A DNA stretch of 64,000 nt from Planctomycetota bacterium (GCA_016709145.1 JADJEK010000024.1:332393-396392); one strand, 5' to 3'. Counted from the first letter of the stretch, positions 25,821 to 34,984 are shown. Notes: generated by a model from the sequence alone, not told the origin. Made by a program: numbers and translations.

Positions 25821-27358
25821 GTCGCGCTCCGCATGGGGAAGTGTGTGGCGAACGCTTCGCACAGCGTGACGAACGCCTCGCGCGAGATGGCGCGATGCGC
25901 GTAGGCGACCGTGATGCGCGCGTTCGTCAGCGCGTCGAACGCCGCCGAGCGCGGTGCATCCACGACGTCGCGCACGCGGCGCGAACAATCGCCTTCGGTG
26001 TCGCCGGGCTCGAGGTGCAAGCCGTCGCCGGCCACCAGCCGCGACAGCGTCGCGCGATAGAGCAAGCTCAACGCCGCCTCGAGATCGCCGGCATCGAACG
26101 CGGCGAGGGCAGCGCTCGGCACGTCGTCCGGGATCGACTCGGGACGCAGGTCGAGTCCCATGACGTCGAGTGCGGGAGCTTGCGTCGGCTCGCGGAGTCG
26201 GCGGAGTTCGCGCCAGCGTCGGATCGAGAGTCCGAGCACGACCGCGAGCACGACGACGAACAGCGTCCACGTCGCGATCGTCGCCACGGACGTGCCCGTC
26301 GTCGACCGTGCGCGACTCCCGTTCGGAAGCCCGGAGAACGCGCGGGGATCGAGTTCGCGGCCTTCGCCCGTCGGCGTCGCGGCCTTCTTTTCCGGCGCGT
26401 CGTCGTTCCACACCCAATCGCGTTCCTTCGCCGTGCCGCCGAAATCGTCCCCCGCGAGCACCTCGTCGACCGCGGCGCGGATCTCGGGTTTCGTCGGTGC
26501 CGCCTCCTGCGCATGAGCGCTGCCCACGCACCACAGCGCGCCGCAGGTGACGAGCGCGAGCACCGCCTTGGCCACGGTCGTCGTCGCGCGCGATCGCGTG
26601 GGGCGGCGGGCTTCGACCTCGTGCGCGAGCCGACGGAACGCGACCTCGAGGTCCCAGCCTTCGAGGTGCGCGCGACGGTCGATGTACAGCGCGAAGCCGC
26701 AGGACGCGTGGAGCAGGCCGTTCAGCGAATACGTCACGACGAAGATCGCGTTGCTGACGTGCTGGTACGCACCGACCGACGCGAGCATGCGCTCCCAATC
26801 GTCGAAGTCGATCGTCGGCAGGAAGTCGTCCGGCACCAGCATCCAGATCAACCCATGCAGCAACAACGCGACGAACGACTCGAAGTGCGCGCCCGCGAAC
26901 GCGACGAACGAGGCCTTGCCGCCATGATCCTGCGCGATGAGGCGCTGCCGCTCGCGCAGCGTCTTGCCATGCACGCCTTCGAGCACGACGACGGGCGTCA
27001 GGATCCCGCGCGCTGGATTGAGGCGATGCGCGAACAGCCCGACGAAGAGGTACCGTCCCCACAGCCGCGGCAACGCCTTCGCCACCGCGCCGAGCGTCGG
27101 CGGCGACGCGAACAACGCGCGACCGAGCACGAACACGGGCACGCGCTCGAGCACGGGCTTGAACCAGAACAACAGCAACGGCAGCGCGAACGCTCCGCCG
27201 CCCGTGAGAGCCCAGAGGATCGCGACGACCGGCAACACCGTGATCGCCCACGTCCGCACGAGCAGTCCGAAATGACGTTGGAACAACGCCACGCCGAGAT
27301 CCACGGCTTCCCATGGATGACGCGGACGGAGGCGGGCGGTCACGTGCTCGAGGTTCAC
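25817..27358 (-). CDS. Polytopic membrane protein fused to a DUF4129 domain
   Basis: 513 residues from GTG 27358. Residues 1-260 contain several hydrophobic helices (for example L-P-V-V-A-I-L-W-A-L and F-V-G-L-F-A). At about 255-275 there is a stretch that looks like a signal peptide with an A-H-A-Q cleavage-like site, then a polar segment, another transmembrane helix (T-L-F-V-V-V-L-A-V-V) and the C-terminal DUF4129 domain with A-F-D-A-G-D-L-E-A-A-L-S-L-L-Y-R. In many genomes DUF4129 occurs separately, so this looks like a fusion. Both ends overlap neighbours by 4 nt. Confidence 0.85.
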   Translation of the reverse strand: MNLEHVTARLRPRHPWEAVDLGVALFQRHFGLLVRTWAITVLPVVAILWALTGGGAFALPLLLFWFKPVLERVPVFVLGRALFASPPTLGAVAKALPRLWGRYLFVGLFAHRLNPARGILTPVVVLEGVHGKTLRERQRLIAQDHGGKASFVAFAGAHFESFVALLLHGLIWMLVPDDFLPTIDFDDWERMLASVGAYQHVSNAIFVVTYSLNGLLHASCGFALYIDRRAHLEGWDLEVAFRRLAHEVEARRPTRSRATTTVAKAVLALVTCGALWCVGSAHAQEAAPTKPEIRAAVDEVLAGDDFGGTAKERDWVWNDDAPEKKAATPTGEGRELDPRAFSGLPNGSRARSTTGTSVATIATWTLFVVVLAVVLGLSIRRWRELRRLREPTQAPALDVMGLDLRPESIPDDVPSAALAAFDAGDLEAALSLLYRATLSRLVAGDGLHLEPGDTEGDCSRRVRDVVDAPRSAAFDALTNARITVAYAHRAISREAFVTLCEAFATHFPMRSAT

Positions 27359-28350
27359 GGCGATCGCTGCTCCGTGCCCGTGATCGTGACCGTGCCGGCG
27401 AAGGCGAAATAGAACAGCACGAGCACCCACAGCGCCGCGCCGACCGCGATCTTGATCGAGGCGTCGAGAGCCGACGCCGACCAGTACGCCTCGAGGATCG
27501 CGGCGCCGAAAAACATCAAGGCGGCGCCGCCGATCAACACCGCGCAGTCGCGGCCGATCTCGCGCAACTTGCCGACGCGCGAGCGCCGACCCGGGGCGAA
27601 CCAGGCGAATCCGAGTTTGAACCCCGCGAGTCCCGAGATCACGATCGCGTTCAACTCGAGCGCGCCGTGCCCGATCACGAACGGATACAGCGTGACGCCG
27701 AACCCGACCTTCGTCAGATGGCCGAATACCGCGCCGAGGACGAGCCCGTTGTAGCCCACGAGCAGCAGCGCGCCGAACCCGAACAGCAGGCCACCGGCGA
27801 ACGTGCGGAAGCCGATGCTCGTGTTGTTGCTCAGGTAGTGCCCGAACATCAGAGTGTCGTCGCCGAAGTCGCGCCCGCGGCCGATCTCGCGCTGGGCCGG
27901 GTCGTACATGCCTTCGAACGACGCGATCTGCTCCGGCGAGAGCACTTCTTCGAGCAGCGCGGGCCACGCGTACGCGCACACGAACATGAACAGCCCGAGC
28001 CCGTAGAACAGCGCGGCCGAGAACAGCAGCATTCGCCCCTGCGCGCGAACCGTCCGCGGGAACGTCCGCGCGATGAACGTGCCGGCCGATGCGAGCGGTC
28101 GTTGTCGTTGCTCGTACAGCACGTGTCGGCCGCGCAGCGCCAACGCGTTCAGTCGCTCGACGAGGTCGCGGCCGTAGTGGCGCTTCTTCGCCAGAGCGAG
28201 GTCGTGGCACACCGCGCGGTAGAGGGCGGGGAACTCCGCGGCGGTGGCACGTTCGGCGGCGTCGCCGCGCGCCGCTTTCGCGCGTTCGAGGCGGGAGCGC
28301 AACTTGGCCCATCGTCGCTGCCGCGTTTCGATGAACGGTTCGCGCTTCAC
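27355..28350 (-). CDS. SpoIIM family (stage II sporulation protein M-like) membrane protein
   Basis: 331 residues from GTG 28350. A basic cytoplasmic N-terminus (about 1-100) precedes five or six transmembrane helices. The SpoIIM-like signature appears as F-G-H-Y-L-S-N-N-T-S-I-G-F-R-T-F-A-G-G, followed by V-I-G-H-G-A-L-E-L-N-A-I. In non-sporulating bacteria this family accompanies RDD, MoxR and DUF58 genes, as here, and its role is unknown. GTGA overlaps on both sides couple it to the RDD gene before it and the DUF4129 gene after it. Confidence 0.92.
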   Translation of the reverse strand: MKREPFIETRQRRWAKLRSRLERAKAARGDAAERATAAEFPALYRAVCHDLALAKKRHYGRDLVERLNALALRGRHVLYEQRQRPLASAGTFIARTFPRTVRAQGRMLLFSAALFYGLGLFMFVCAYAWPALLEEVLSPEQIASFEGMYDPAQREIGRGRDFGDDTLMFGHYLSNNTSIGFRTFAGGLLFGFGALLLVGYNGLVLGAVFGHLTKVGFGVTLYPFVIGHGALELNAIVISGLAGFKLGFAWFAPGRRSRVGKLREIGRDCAVLIGGAALMFFGAAILEAYWSASALDASIKIAVGAALWVLVLFYFAFAGTVTITGTEQRSP

Positions 28351-29069
28351 GACGAACGTCCGCCTTCGGCCCAACTCGCGATGCCGCGTAGCCGACGCAC
28401 GCCTTCTTCCCCCGTCGCGCCCGTGAGTCCTTCGAGGCGGTCGGCGAGCTCGATCGCGCGCGCTGCGGTCAGGCCGCTCGCGCGTTCGGCGAATTCGGTG
28501 ATCGCCTCGACCTCGGCCGAACGCAACTGGACCGGCGGCGAGAACGCTTCGTCCGACGACGATCGACGCGGCCGCGGCGGTGGATCGACGTGCACGACCA
28601 TCGTGCCCGCGACGCGGTCGCCGAGGCGCTGGAAGCGCGCCGAAGTCAACGACGCGATCAAGCCGACGCCGTAGAACACCGGCAGGAAGTCGGCGGGACG
28701 CAGCAGATTGCGCAGCAACGACTCGGTGAGGCCGACCGGAAGCCCGTCGGTGCGGACGACGCGAAGGCCGACGTAACGCTTGCCGGGGCTCGCACCGCCG
28801 AACCAGACCTCGGCGCCGATCGACCAGAACCACTCGAGCAGGAACGCCAACGTCAGGAACACGCCGAGAGCCACACCGCCCATCCGCGTCGAGCCACCGA
28901 CCGCGACGAAACCGATTGCCAGTACGACGTAGATACCGACGCGCATGCCGAAGTCGACGAGCCACGCGCACGCACGCGGATAGGGTCCCGCGACGCGCAT
29001 GGTCAACTCGACGCCCTCGGGCGTCTCGAGCGTGCGCAGCGTGTCGACGATCGCGGGAGCAGGCGTCAT
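28347..29069 (-). CDS. RDD family membrane protein with C-terminal extension
   Basis: 240 residues. An RDD domain with about four helices: R-A-C-A-W-L-V-D-F-G at the start, G-A-S-P-G-K-R-Y-V-G-L-R-V-V in the middle, and Q-R-L-G-D-R-V-A-G-T-M-V-V at the end of the domain. A cytoplasmic tail of about 75 residues follows, with E-F-A-E-R-A-S-G-L. Third of three RDD genes in the operon and the only one with this tail. RDD proteins include some with ion or small-molecule transport activity; here it more likely belongs to the MoxR membrane assembly. Confidence 0.9.
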   Translation of the reverse strand: MTPAPAIVDTLRTLETPEGVELTMRVAGPYPRACAWLVDFGMRVGIYVVLAIGFVAVGGSTRMGGVALGVFLTLAFLLEWFWSIGAEVWFGGASPGKRYVGLRVVRTDGLPVGLTESLLRNLLRPADFLPVFYGVGLIASLTSARFQRLGDRVAGTMVVHVDPPPRPRRSSSDEAFSPPVQLRSAEVEAITEFAERASGLTAARAIELADRLEGLTGATGEEGVRRLRGIASWAEGGRSS

Positions 29070-29710
29070 GCCGTTGGTGGATCCTTCGGCAAGGTGATCG
29101 CGCGGGCGGGGCGCGGTCGCTGCCGCCGAACGAGCTTTCCCGTCGTCCGAACCACGATGGTGTCGGCGAGGTAGTCGTACAAGCACCGGCGCGCGCTGCC
29201 GAAGATGAACAACACGCCGACGAGCCACAGGCCCGTGCCAAGCGTCAGTTCGTACTCCTCTCCTGCGTCGAGTCCGGCGGCCGCGCCGATCTTGTCGGCC
29301 AGTTGGATCGCGAGTCCCCAGACCCACGACCGCAAGATCACGATGCGCCAGAAGCCCGCGGGCTCGCCGCTCGGTCGCGCGATGTGGATGCCGATCATCA
29401 CCTTGCCGAGCGAAGCGCTGCGCGTCGCCAACGTGTAGACGTTCGCGCCGACCACGGCGAGCACGAGCATCAGCGTGATCGGACCCATGTGGCGGACGAC
29501 TTGCTCGAGCGACAACGCGGCGTCTCCGTCGGAGGACGAGGCGCTCCAAGCGGCGATGAATCCGGCGACGACGACGACGATCGCGATGATCGTGCCGTCG
29601 AGGATCGCGGCGAGCAGCCGCTGCCCGCGCCCCGCCAATTCGATGCCGGTGTCCTCGGCCTCGACGCTGGCGCGCGGTGGGGCGAATGGATCGGTTGCGG
29701 ATTCGCTCAC
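29066..29710 (-). CDS. RDD family membrane protein
   Basis: 214 residues from GTG 29710, preceded by GGGGGAG. After a soluble 35-residue N-terminus with N-P-F-A-P-P-like sequence (D-P-F-A-P-P) come R-G-Q-R-L-L-A-A-I-L-D-G, R-S-A-S-L-G-K-V-M-I-G-I-H-I and a terminal C-L-Y-D-Y-L-A-D-T-I-V-V, the RDD layout. The shared N-terminal D/N-P-F-A-P-P motif and similar length show that it is a duplicate of the next RDD gene. It is coupled to the downstream RDD gene by an ATGA overlap. Confidence 0.9.
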   Translation of the reverse strand: MSESATDPFAPPRASVEAEDTGIELAGRGQRLLAAILDGTIIAIVVVVAGFIAAWSASSSDGDAALSLEQVVRHMGPITLMLVLAVVGANVYTLATRSASLGKVMIGIHIARPSGEPAGFWRIVILRSWVWGLAIQLADKIGAAAGLDAGEEYELTLGTGLWLVGVLFIFGSARRCLYDYLADTIVVRTTGKLVRRQRPRPARAITLPKDPPTA

Positions 29711-29772
29711 GGAGGCTCCCCCTTCGGGAGTGGCGCAGGGCCGCGCGAGCGTACGCGGCGCGCGGCCCGGCT

Positions 29773-30306
29773 TCAAACGCGTCGCGACACGACGACGGTC
29801 CCGGCGATCAGGTCGTGCAGGCAGCGGCGATCGGCGCGGAAGACGAGCAAGACGTCGCCGAGCAGCAGAGCTGCGCCGAGCACCAGGTCGACTTCGGACA
29901 GGACCGCGAACGCGATCCACAGCGGCAGGATCCGCAGCCCGACGATGCGGAAGAACCCGGCGCGCTCGCCGCTTCGTCGCGCGATGCGGATCCCGGCCAT
30001 GAGCTTGCCGAGGGTCGCCCCGCGCGTCGCGAGCGTCCACGCGTTCAGCGCGAGCAGCACGGCGATCGGCACGAAGAACCAAGGCACTCGAGGATCGGAC
30101 GAGAACGTCAGGGTCTCGTTCGGGGCGCGCAGGACGTAGCCCGCGACGCCGGCGGCGACGACCGCCGCGAACGGCAGGATTCCGAACATCCCGACGTCGT
30201 TCAGGACCGCGAGCAAACGCGACGCACGCGACGCGGGGTCTGGGGTGCGGGGGGCCGCCGCTTCGACCGCGGCATCCGGCGGCGCGAACGGATTCATCTC
30301 GGCCAT
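29773..30306 (-). CDS. RDD family membrane protein (first gene of the MoxR operon)
   Basis: 177 residues. N-terminal M-N-P-F-A-P-P motif, then R-A-S-R-L-L-A-V-L-N-D-V-G (RDD arginine present, first Asp position changed to Asn), R-G-A-T-L-G-K-L-M-A-G-I-R-I, and C-L-H-D-L-I-A-G-T-V-V-V. Four hydrophobic helices. Starts next to a divergent promoter region with GTACACTACC, 62 nt before the second RDD gene. ATG 30306 is used; ATG 30297 is an alternative. It probably heads the eight-gene operon. Confidence 0.88.
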   Translation of the reverse strand: MAEMNPFAPPDAAVEAAAPRTPDPASRASRLLAVLNDVGMFGILPFAAVVAAGVAGYVLRAPNETLTFSSDPRVPWFFVPIAVLLALNAWTLATRGATLGKLMAGIRIARRSGERAGFFRIVGLRILPLWIAFAVLSEVDLVLGAALLLGDVLLVFRADRRCLHDLIAGTVVVSRRV

Positions 30307-30350
30307 CGGAAGTTCCCCCCGCGCCAGCCGGATGCCCGGCCGGCGGCTCG

Positions 30351-30356
30351 TACACT
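30351..30356 (+). promoter_or_regulatory. Candidate divergent -10 elements
   Basis: TACACT on the plus strand overlaps TAGTGT on the minus strand (30352-30357) in the 74-nt gap between the divergent RDD operon and methyltransferase gene. Either or both may serve as -10 boxes. Confidence 0.3.
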
Positions 30357-30380
30357 ACCGCCTCACGTCGGCTTGGCCGA

Positions 30381-31214
30381 ATGGCCGAAATGCGCACCAT
30401 GCCCGAGCTCAGCGAACACAAGCAGCAACAGATCGCGATGCATAAGGAAGTGGCGGAGATGTACCGCCGCCGCGCCGGCTATGCGTTCGCGCAGGACTTC
30501 CAGGAGGAGCGCAACGCGCTGCTCATGGCCTTGCTGCCGCAGGAGCGCGAGGCGCGCTCGCTGGACCTCGGTTGCGGGACCGGCATCACGTTGAACGACC
30601 TCGCGCGCCGCTTCCGAGTGGCCTGCGGCATCGATCTCAGTCACGAGATGCTGACGGGCTTCGTCGGTCGCTCGGCCGACGCGAACGGCAAGGTGCTGCT
30701 GTTGCGCGGCGACATGGGCAAGCTGCCGCTGCAGAGCAACGCATTCGACGTGATCCTGTGCCGTTCGGCGCTGCATCACATGGACGACGAGGTCGCGGTG
30801 TTGACCGAGGTCTGCCGCATCCTCAAGCCGAATGGCCGCCTCGTGCTCGGCGAGCCCGCCAACGACTTCCCGCTGTTCCGGCTCGCGCGCTGGATCGCGA
30901 AACGCGGCAAGAGCTACGGCAAGATCCACACGATCGACCGCGCGTACACGCGTGGACAGTTGCGCGCGATGTTCGCGCGCGCGGGTCTCGCCGTGGAGCG
31001 CGAGACGCGCTTCGGCTTCATCGCCTACGCGCTGTGCGACAACCCCGATCTCGTGCCGATCCTGAAGAAGTTGCCGGCCGGCCTCGCGCGCGGCATCGGC
31101 GCGGTGTTGCGCGCGATCGATCGCGTGCTCGCGCACGTGCCGCTGCTGAAGAACTGGAGCTGGTACACGATGCTCGACGTCCGTCGCGCGGACGCGGCTA
31201 CGGCGCGGCGTTGA
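30381..31214 (+). CDS. Class I SAM-dependent methyltransferase
   Basis: 277 residues from ATG 30381; ATG at 30393 or 30402 are alternatives. Motif I is L-D-L-G-C-G-T-G at 61-68, followed by G-I-D-L-S-H-E-M-L (acidic end of strand 2), R-G-D-M-G-K-L-P-L and F-D-V-I-L-C-R-S-A-L-H-H-M, and L-K-P-N-G-R-L-V-L-G-E: a UbiE/Methyltransf_11-type enzyme. The last 60 residues are amphipathic and may contact membrane lipids. The substrate, lipid or small molecule, is not determined. The 3' end overlaps the convergent membrane gene by 17 nt. Confidence 0.92.
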   Translation: MAEMRTMPELSEHKQQQIAMHKEVAEMYRRRAGYAFAQDFQEERNALLMALLPQEREARSLDLGCGTGITLNDLARRFRVACGIDLSHEMLTGFVGRSADANGKVLLLRGDMGKLPLQSNAFDVILCRSALHHMDDEVAVLTEVCRILKPNGRLVLGEPANDFPLFRLARWIAKRGKSYGKIHTIDRAYTRGQLRAMFARAGLAVERETRFGFIAYALCDNPDLVPILKKLPAGLARGIGAVLRAIDRVLAHVPLLKNWSWYTMLDVRRADAATARR

Positions 31215-32856
31215 GTTCGAGCAGCACGAGGCTGCCGCCGGTGCGGCTCATGCTCCACGGTTCGCGGAAGTGCATCAGGAAGTGCGGCGTGCCCGACGTC
31301 TGGTCGGGCAGCACCGGTTCGGGTGGATCTCGGCGCGGATCGATCTCGAACACGGGGTGGTACTCGGTCTCCCACAGTCGACGCACGGCGGTCCAGGCCT
31401 CGCCGTAGGTGTCGAGGAACAGCGATTCTGGGTAGCCGCTGGTGCGGTCGAGGATCACGAAGCGCGGGCGCGCGTTCACGAACTCGCGCAGCCAGACTTG
31501 GCCGCTCTCGATCGACTGATTGCGCAGGGCTTCGTAGAGGTCGAACCAGCCGTGTCCGAACGGCAGGCCGTAATGGCCCACCGCGACGACGTCCTGGCGT
31601 TTCGCTCCGAAGCGTTCCAGCGCGTCGAGAAGTTCCATGCGCGTGTCGACCCGCGCGATCGCGTTCAGGAACGCGGCGTCGCGCACGAGCGACGGCGCGA
31701 GCGCGACGAGCGTCACCGCGGCAGCGACGCGCGCGGATCGGTTGCGCGTGACCGCGTCGATCGCGATCGCGGCCAACGGGATCAGCGCGATCGCGGGACC
31801 GACGCCGAACCGCACCGGCGAGTACGCGACGGCGAACAGACTCGGCAGCAGTCCGAGCGCGGCGACGACGAGCAGCCGCGCGTTGCCTCGCATGCGCCAT
31901 GCGATCACGACACCGGCGAGAGCCGCGAGCGCGATGGTCTCGCCGAGGCCGGCGCCGATCGTGTTCACGGCGTGGAACTCGGCCACACCGAGGCGGCCGC
32001 GCTCGTCCTCGGACTCGACGAACGTCTGCGCCGAGAAGCGCAGCTTGTCGATGAACGTCGGCAAGTCGTAGACCACGTTCGGCGCGCAGACGAGGAACGC
32101 GCCGATCGACACGCAGGCGGCGAGCACGAGTCGCCGGAACGGCGGGGGAGTGCGCGCCTCGCGTCGTGCGCGCGCGATCGCGACCACGTGTGCCACCGCG
32201 AGCAGCACGCAGGCCAACGCGCCGAAGTAGCGCACGGCGCCGGCGGCTCCGGCCCAGGCGGCCGCGAAGCACGCGTCGCGCGCGCGGCCCGACGTCGCGT
32301 AGCGGAAGATCCCGTCGAGAGCGAGCGCGGTCGTCAGACCCCACACCGCGTCGACCGTCCCGAAATGCGCTTCGCGCACGTTCAGGTACGCGCAAGCCGC
32401 ACACGCCATCGCGATCCAGCCGCAGCGCTCACCCCATTCGCGCCGCACGAATCGACCGACGACCCACACGGTCAAGAGCGATGCCGCCGCGGCGACCAAC
32501 CGATGGATCAAGTGCAGCAGCGAGGGATTCGCGTCCACGATCGCGCGCTCGGCCGCGAACGACGACCCGTGGACGAGAGCGCGGACGGCCAGCGTGGCCG
32601 AATCCGCGGCGCCGAACAGGAAGAAGCAAGCCGGGCCGCGATAGAGGAAGTCGCCGGGGTCGAAGTCGCCCTTCAAGAACGCCGTGCACACCGAATCGAC
32701 CATGCCGCGCTCGTCGGTTTGATGTTGCAGCAACGCGCGCTCCGGGCGCTCGAAGTCGAGTCCGAAGTCGAGCGCGATCGAGCGCAGCAGCAGCGCGAGC
32801 GCGAGCAGGAGCAACAGCGGTCGTGGCATCGCGCGCCCTTGTAGGGCAACGCGCAT
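31198..32856 (-). CDS. GT-C-like polytopic membrane protein (putative glycosyltransferase)
   Basis: 552 residues with about ten hydrophobic helices. The first extracytoplasmic loop has H-Q-T-D-E-R-G-M-V-D, resembling the acidic D-E metal/donor site of GT-C glycosyltransferases such as the PMT/ArnT (GT39/GT83) families. The last 160 residues are soluble and extracytoplasmic, with V-G-H-Y-G-L-P-F-G-H-G-W-F-D. ATG 32829 (M-P-R-P-L) is an alternative start that trims a basic leader. It would transfer a sugar from a polyprenyl donor; acceptor unknown. Convergent with the methyltransferase. Confidence 0.75.
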   Translation of the reverse strand: MRVALQGRAMPRPLLLLLALALLLRSIALDFGLDFERPERALLQHQTDERGMVDSVCTAFLKGDFDPGDFLYRGPACFFLFGAADSATLAVRALVHGSSFAAERAIVDANPSLLHLIHRLVAAAASLLTVWVVGRFVRREWGERCGWIAMACAACAYLNVREAHFGTVDAVWGLTTALALDGIFRYATSGRARDACFAAAWAGAAGAVRYFGALACVLLAVAHVVAIARARREARTPPPFRRLVLAACVSIGAFLVCAPNVVYDLPTFIDKLRFSAQTFVESEDERGRLGVAEFHAVNTIGAGLGETIALAALAGVVIAWRMRGNARLLVVAALGLLPSLFAVAYSPVRFGVGPAIALIPLAAIAIDAVTRNRSARVAAAVTLVALAPSLVRDAAFLNAIARVDTRMELLDALERFGAKRQDVVAVGHYGLPFGHGWFDLYEALRNQSIESGQVWLREFVNARPRFVILDRTSGYPESLFLDTYGEAWTAVRRLWETEYHPVFEIDPRRDPPEPVLPDQTSGTPHFLMHFREPWSMSRTGGSLVLLELNAAP

Positions 32857-33011
32857 CGAGGAGGAAGTATCGGCGCGGATCGCCGCACGCGGAGCTCCGC
32901 AGCCTCGTGAGCTCGTTCCGCGAGGAGCGCACGGACGCGCGCAACGAACGGGTGCCCGTGTTGCGCCGGGGCTTGCCGCGAACCTCGGACGCGTTTCGCG
33001 GGCCCCGCTGC

Positions 33012-33017
33012 TACGCT
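33012..33017 (+). promoter_or_regulatory. Candidate -10 element of the FG-GAP gene
   Basis: TACGCT in a GCTACGCT context, 33 nt before ATG 33051; the GCTACxxT context recurs near other gene starts in this window. Confidence 0.3.
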
Positions 33018-33050
33018 CGCGACCCCCATCCGCTGTGTCGGAGCGACCGC

Positions 33051-34736
33051 ATGCGCCACCGTGTGTCGACCCTCGGTCTGATGTTGGCCGCGCTCTTCAG
33101 TGCTTCGGCGACGGCGCAGACCGTCATCCACTCCATCGACGGCACCGCGCAGAACGGCACGTTCGGGCGCGCCATCGCCGGAGCCGGCGACGTCGACGGG
33201 GATGGTGTCGGCGATCTCGTCGTCGGTGCGGTCTACGACTCCACGGTTGCACCGCAAGCGGGCTCGGCGACGCTGTTCTCGGGTGCGAGTGGAGTGCCGT
33301 TGCATACGTGGTTCGGTGCCAACCAAGGCGCGAACTTAGGTCGAGCCGTCGACGGTGGCGGCGACATCGATGCTGACGGTGTTCCCGATCTCGTGATCGG
33401 AGCGCACGAGCAGTTCGGCGTCGGCTCGGTCTACGCGTTGTCGGGAGCGACGCAGGCGACGCTGCATCATTTCGTCGGGATCCAGATCGTCGAGGCGTAT
33501 GGCTGGGCAGCGGCGCACGCGGGCGACGTCAACGGCGATGGCTACGGTGACGTCGTCATCGGTGCGCACAACGCGAAGCTCGCGGGGTGGGAAGCCGGCC
33601 GCTCCGCGGTCTATTCGGGCGCCGACGGCACCGTCTTGCACGCGTGGAACGGCATCCAGACCAGTTGGTGGGAGGGCTTCGCGGTCGCGAGCGCAGGCGA
33701 CGTCGATGCCGACGGGTTCGTCGACGTCGTGTCGTCGTCGCCGACCGAGACCACGGGGACGTACCAAGGTGGCGCCGTGCGCATCTACTCGGGCGCAACG
33801 GGCCAGACTCTGCGGTTCGCCACGGGTTACGCGTACGGCGACATGTTCGGATTCTCGGTGGCGGCGGCTGGCGACGTCGACGTCGACGGCTTCGACGACA
33901 TCGTCGTCGGAGCGCCGTACGACTCGACGGTGGGCCCCGAGCACGGCGCGGCGATCGTGTTGTCGGGAGCGAGCGGCTTCCCGCTCGCGACGGCGTATGG
34001 CGATACGGCGTTCGAACACCTCGGTTGGTCGGTCGACCACGTCGGCGATGTCGATGGTGATGGGCGCATCGACTTGATCGCGGGATCGCCGGACGACTAC
34101 GAGTTGGGCCCGGCTGTGCGACTCGGCTCCGCGACGGTGTTCGATGCCGGTACCGGACAGCCGTGGTTCGTGCGACGTGGCGACTCGCAGCCAGCGTTGC
34201 TCGGAACCGCGGTCGCAGGTGTGGGTGACGTCGACGGCGACGGACGACCCGACTTCGCGATCGGGGCACCGCTCGAATCGAGCGTGGGCACCGACGTCGG
34301 TCGGGTCACGGTCCATTCCGATCCATTCAGGGCGATCGCGACCTACGGCACCGGCAATCCCGGCGTGGGTGGAATCACTCCGCACCTCGACGCGTTCGGC
34401 GGGCTTTCGACTCCCGGCAACGCGTCGTTCGCGCTCTTGCTCACGCAGTGCGCGGGAGGTGCGGCTGGAGCGCTAGTCCTCGCACCGGCGCCCGCGAGCA
34501 TCGCGTCGAACTTCGGCAGCGTGCTCATCGACATCACCCAACCGTCGATCGTGCTGTCGTTCACGGTAGGAGGAGGCAGCGGCCAACCAGGAGCAGGCAG
34601 CCTGTTCCTCCCAGCGCCGATCCCGTCCGGCCTACCGCTCGGAGCCAAGGCGTACCTCCAAGCGTTCGTCTTCGATCAAGGAGCGACGGGAGGCATTGCG
34701 TCGTCGGCGGGGCTGAGCATCGAATTGGCCGAGTGA
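33051..34736 (+). CDS. Secreted FG-GAP beta-propeller protein
   Basis: 561 residues. A signal peptide (about 1-24, cleaved after A-T-A) is followed by seven repeats of the calcium-binding loop G-D-V-D-x-D-G-x-x-D-L/V/I/F with V-V-G-A or I-G-A after it, a complete seven-bladed integrin-alpha-like propeller. Residues about 435-561 form a separate C-terminal beta domain that starts Y-G-T-G-N-P-G-V-G-G and contains G-S-V-L-I-D. Domains of this Y-G-T-G-x-P-G type recur at the ends of secreted proteins in some Planctomycetota and may serve as an anchoring or sorting module. Adhesion or binding is inferred. Confidence 0.9.
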   Translation: MRHRVSTLGLMLAALFSASATAQTVIHSIDGTAQNGTFGRAIAGAGDVDGDGVGDLVVGAVYDSTVAPQAGSATLFSGASGVPLHTWFGANQGANLGRAVDGGGDIDADGVPDLVIGAHEQFGVGSVYALSGATQATLHHFVGIQIVEAYGWAAAHAGDVNGDGYGDVVIGAHNAKLAGWEAGRSAVYSGADGTVLHAWNGIQTSWWEGFAVASAGDVDADGFVDVVSSSPTETTGTYQGGAVRIYSGATGQTLRFATGYAYGDMFGFSVAAAGDVDVDGFDDIVVGAPYDSTVGPEHGAAIVLSGASGFPLATAYGDTAFEHLGWSVDHVGDVDGDGRIDLIAGSPDDYELGPAVRLGSATVFDAGTGQPWFVRRGDSQPALLGTAVAGVGDVDGDGRPDFAIGAPLESSVGTDVGRVTVHSDPFRAIATYGTGNPGVGGITPHLDAFGGLSTPGNASFALLLTQCAGGAAGALVLAPAPASIASNFGSVLIDITQPSIVLSFTVGGGSGQPGAGSLFLPAPIPSGLPLGAKAYLQAFVFDQGATGGIASSAGLSIELAE

Positions 34737-34812
34737 GGGCTCGAGCGGCCAACCCCGAGGACGAGAACCGACACCCAACCCGACGGCGATGGCCGGCGGC
34801 AATCGCGTTCGA

Positions 34813-34846
34813 GCTACACCGCGATGGGCCATGGACTTGCGCGATC
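34813..34846 (+). repeat. Imperfect direct repeat, left copy
   Basis: Contains GAGCTACACCGCGA and GACTTGCGCGATCG with a short unlike stretch between. The right copy at 35053-35086 has GGGCTACATCGCGA and the same GACTTGCGCGATCG. The two copies bracket the 70-bp palindrome. Confidence 0.55.
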
Positions 34847-34984
34847 GAGTCGAAGGGTTGGAGTGCGGTTTGCCGCCGAACTCACACCAAGCGCGCCTTA
34901 CGCCGTGAACGTGAACGGGACTCTGGAAAACGCCGACGGCGGCGCGGAGCCCGGGGGCGACGGGGGCAAGGGTGAAGCGGCGGA

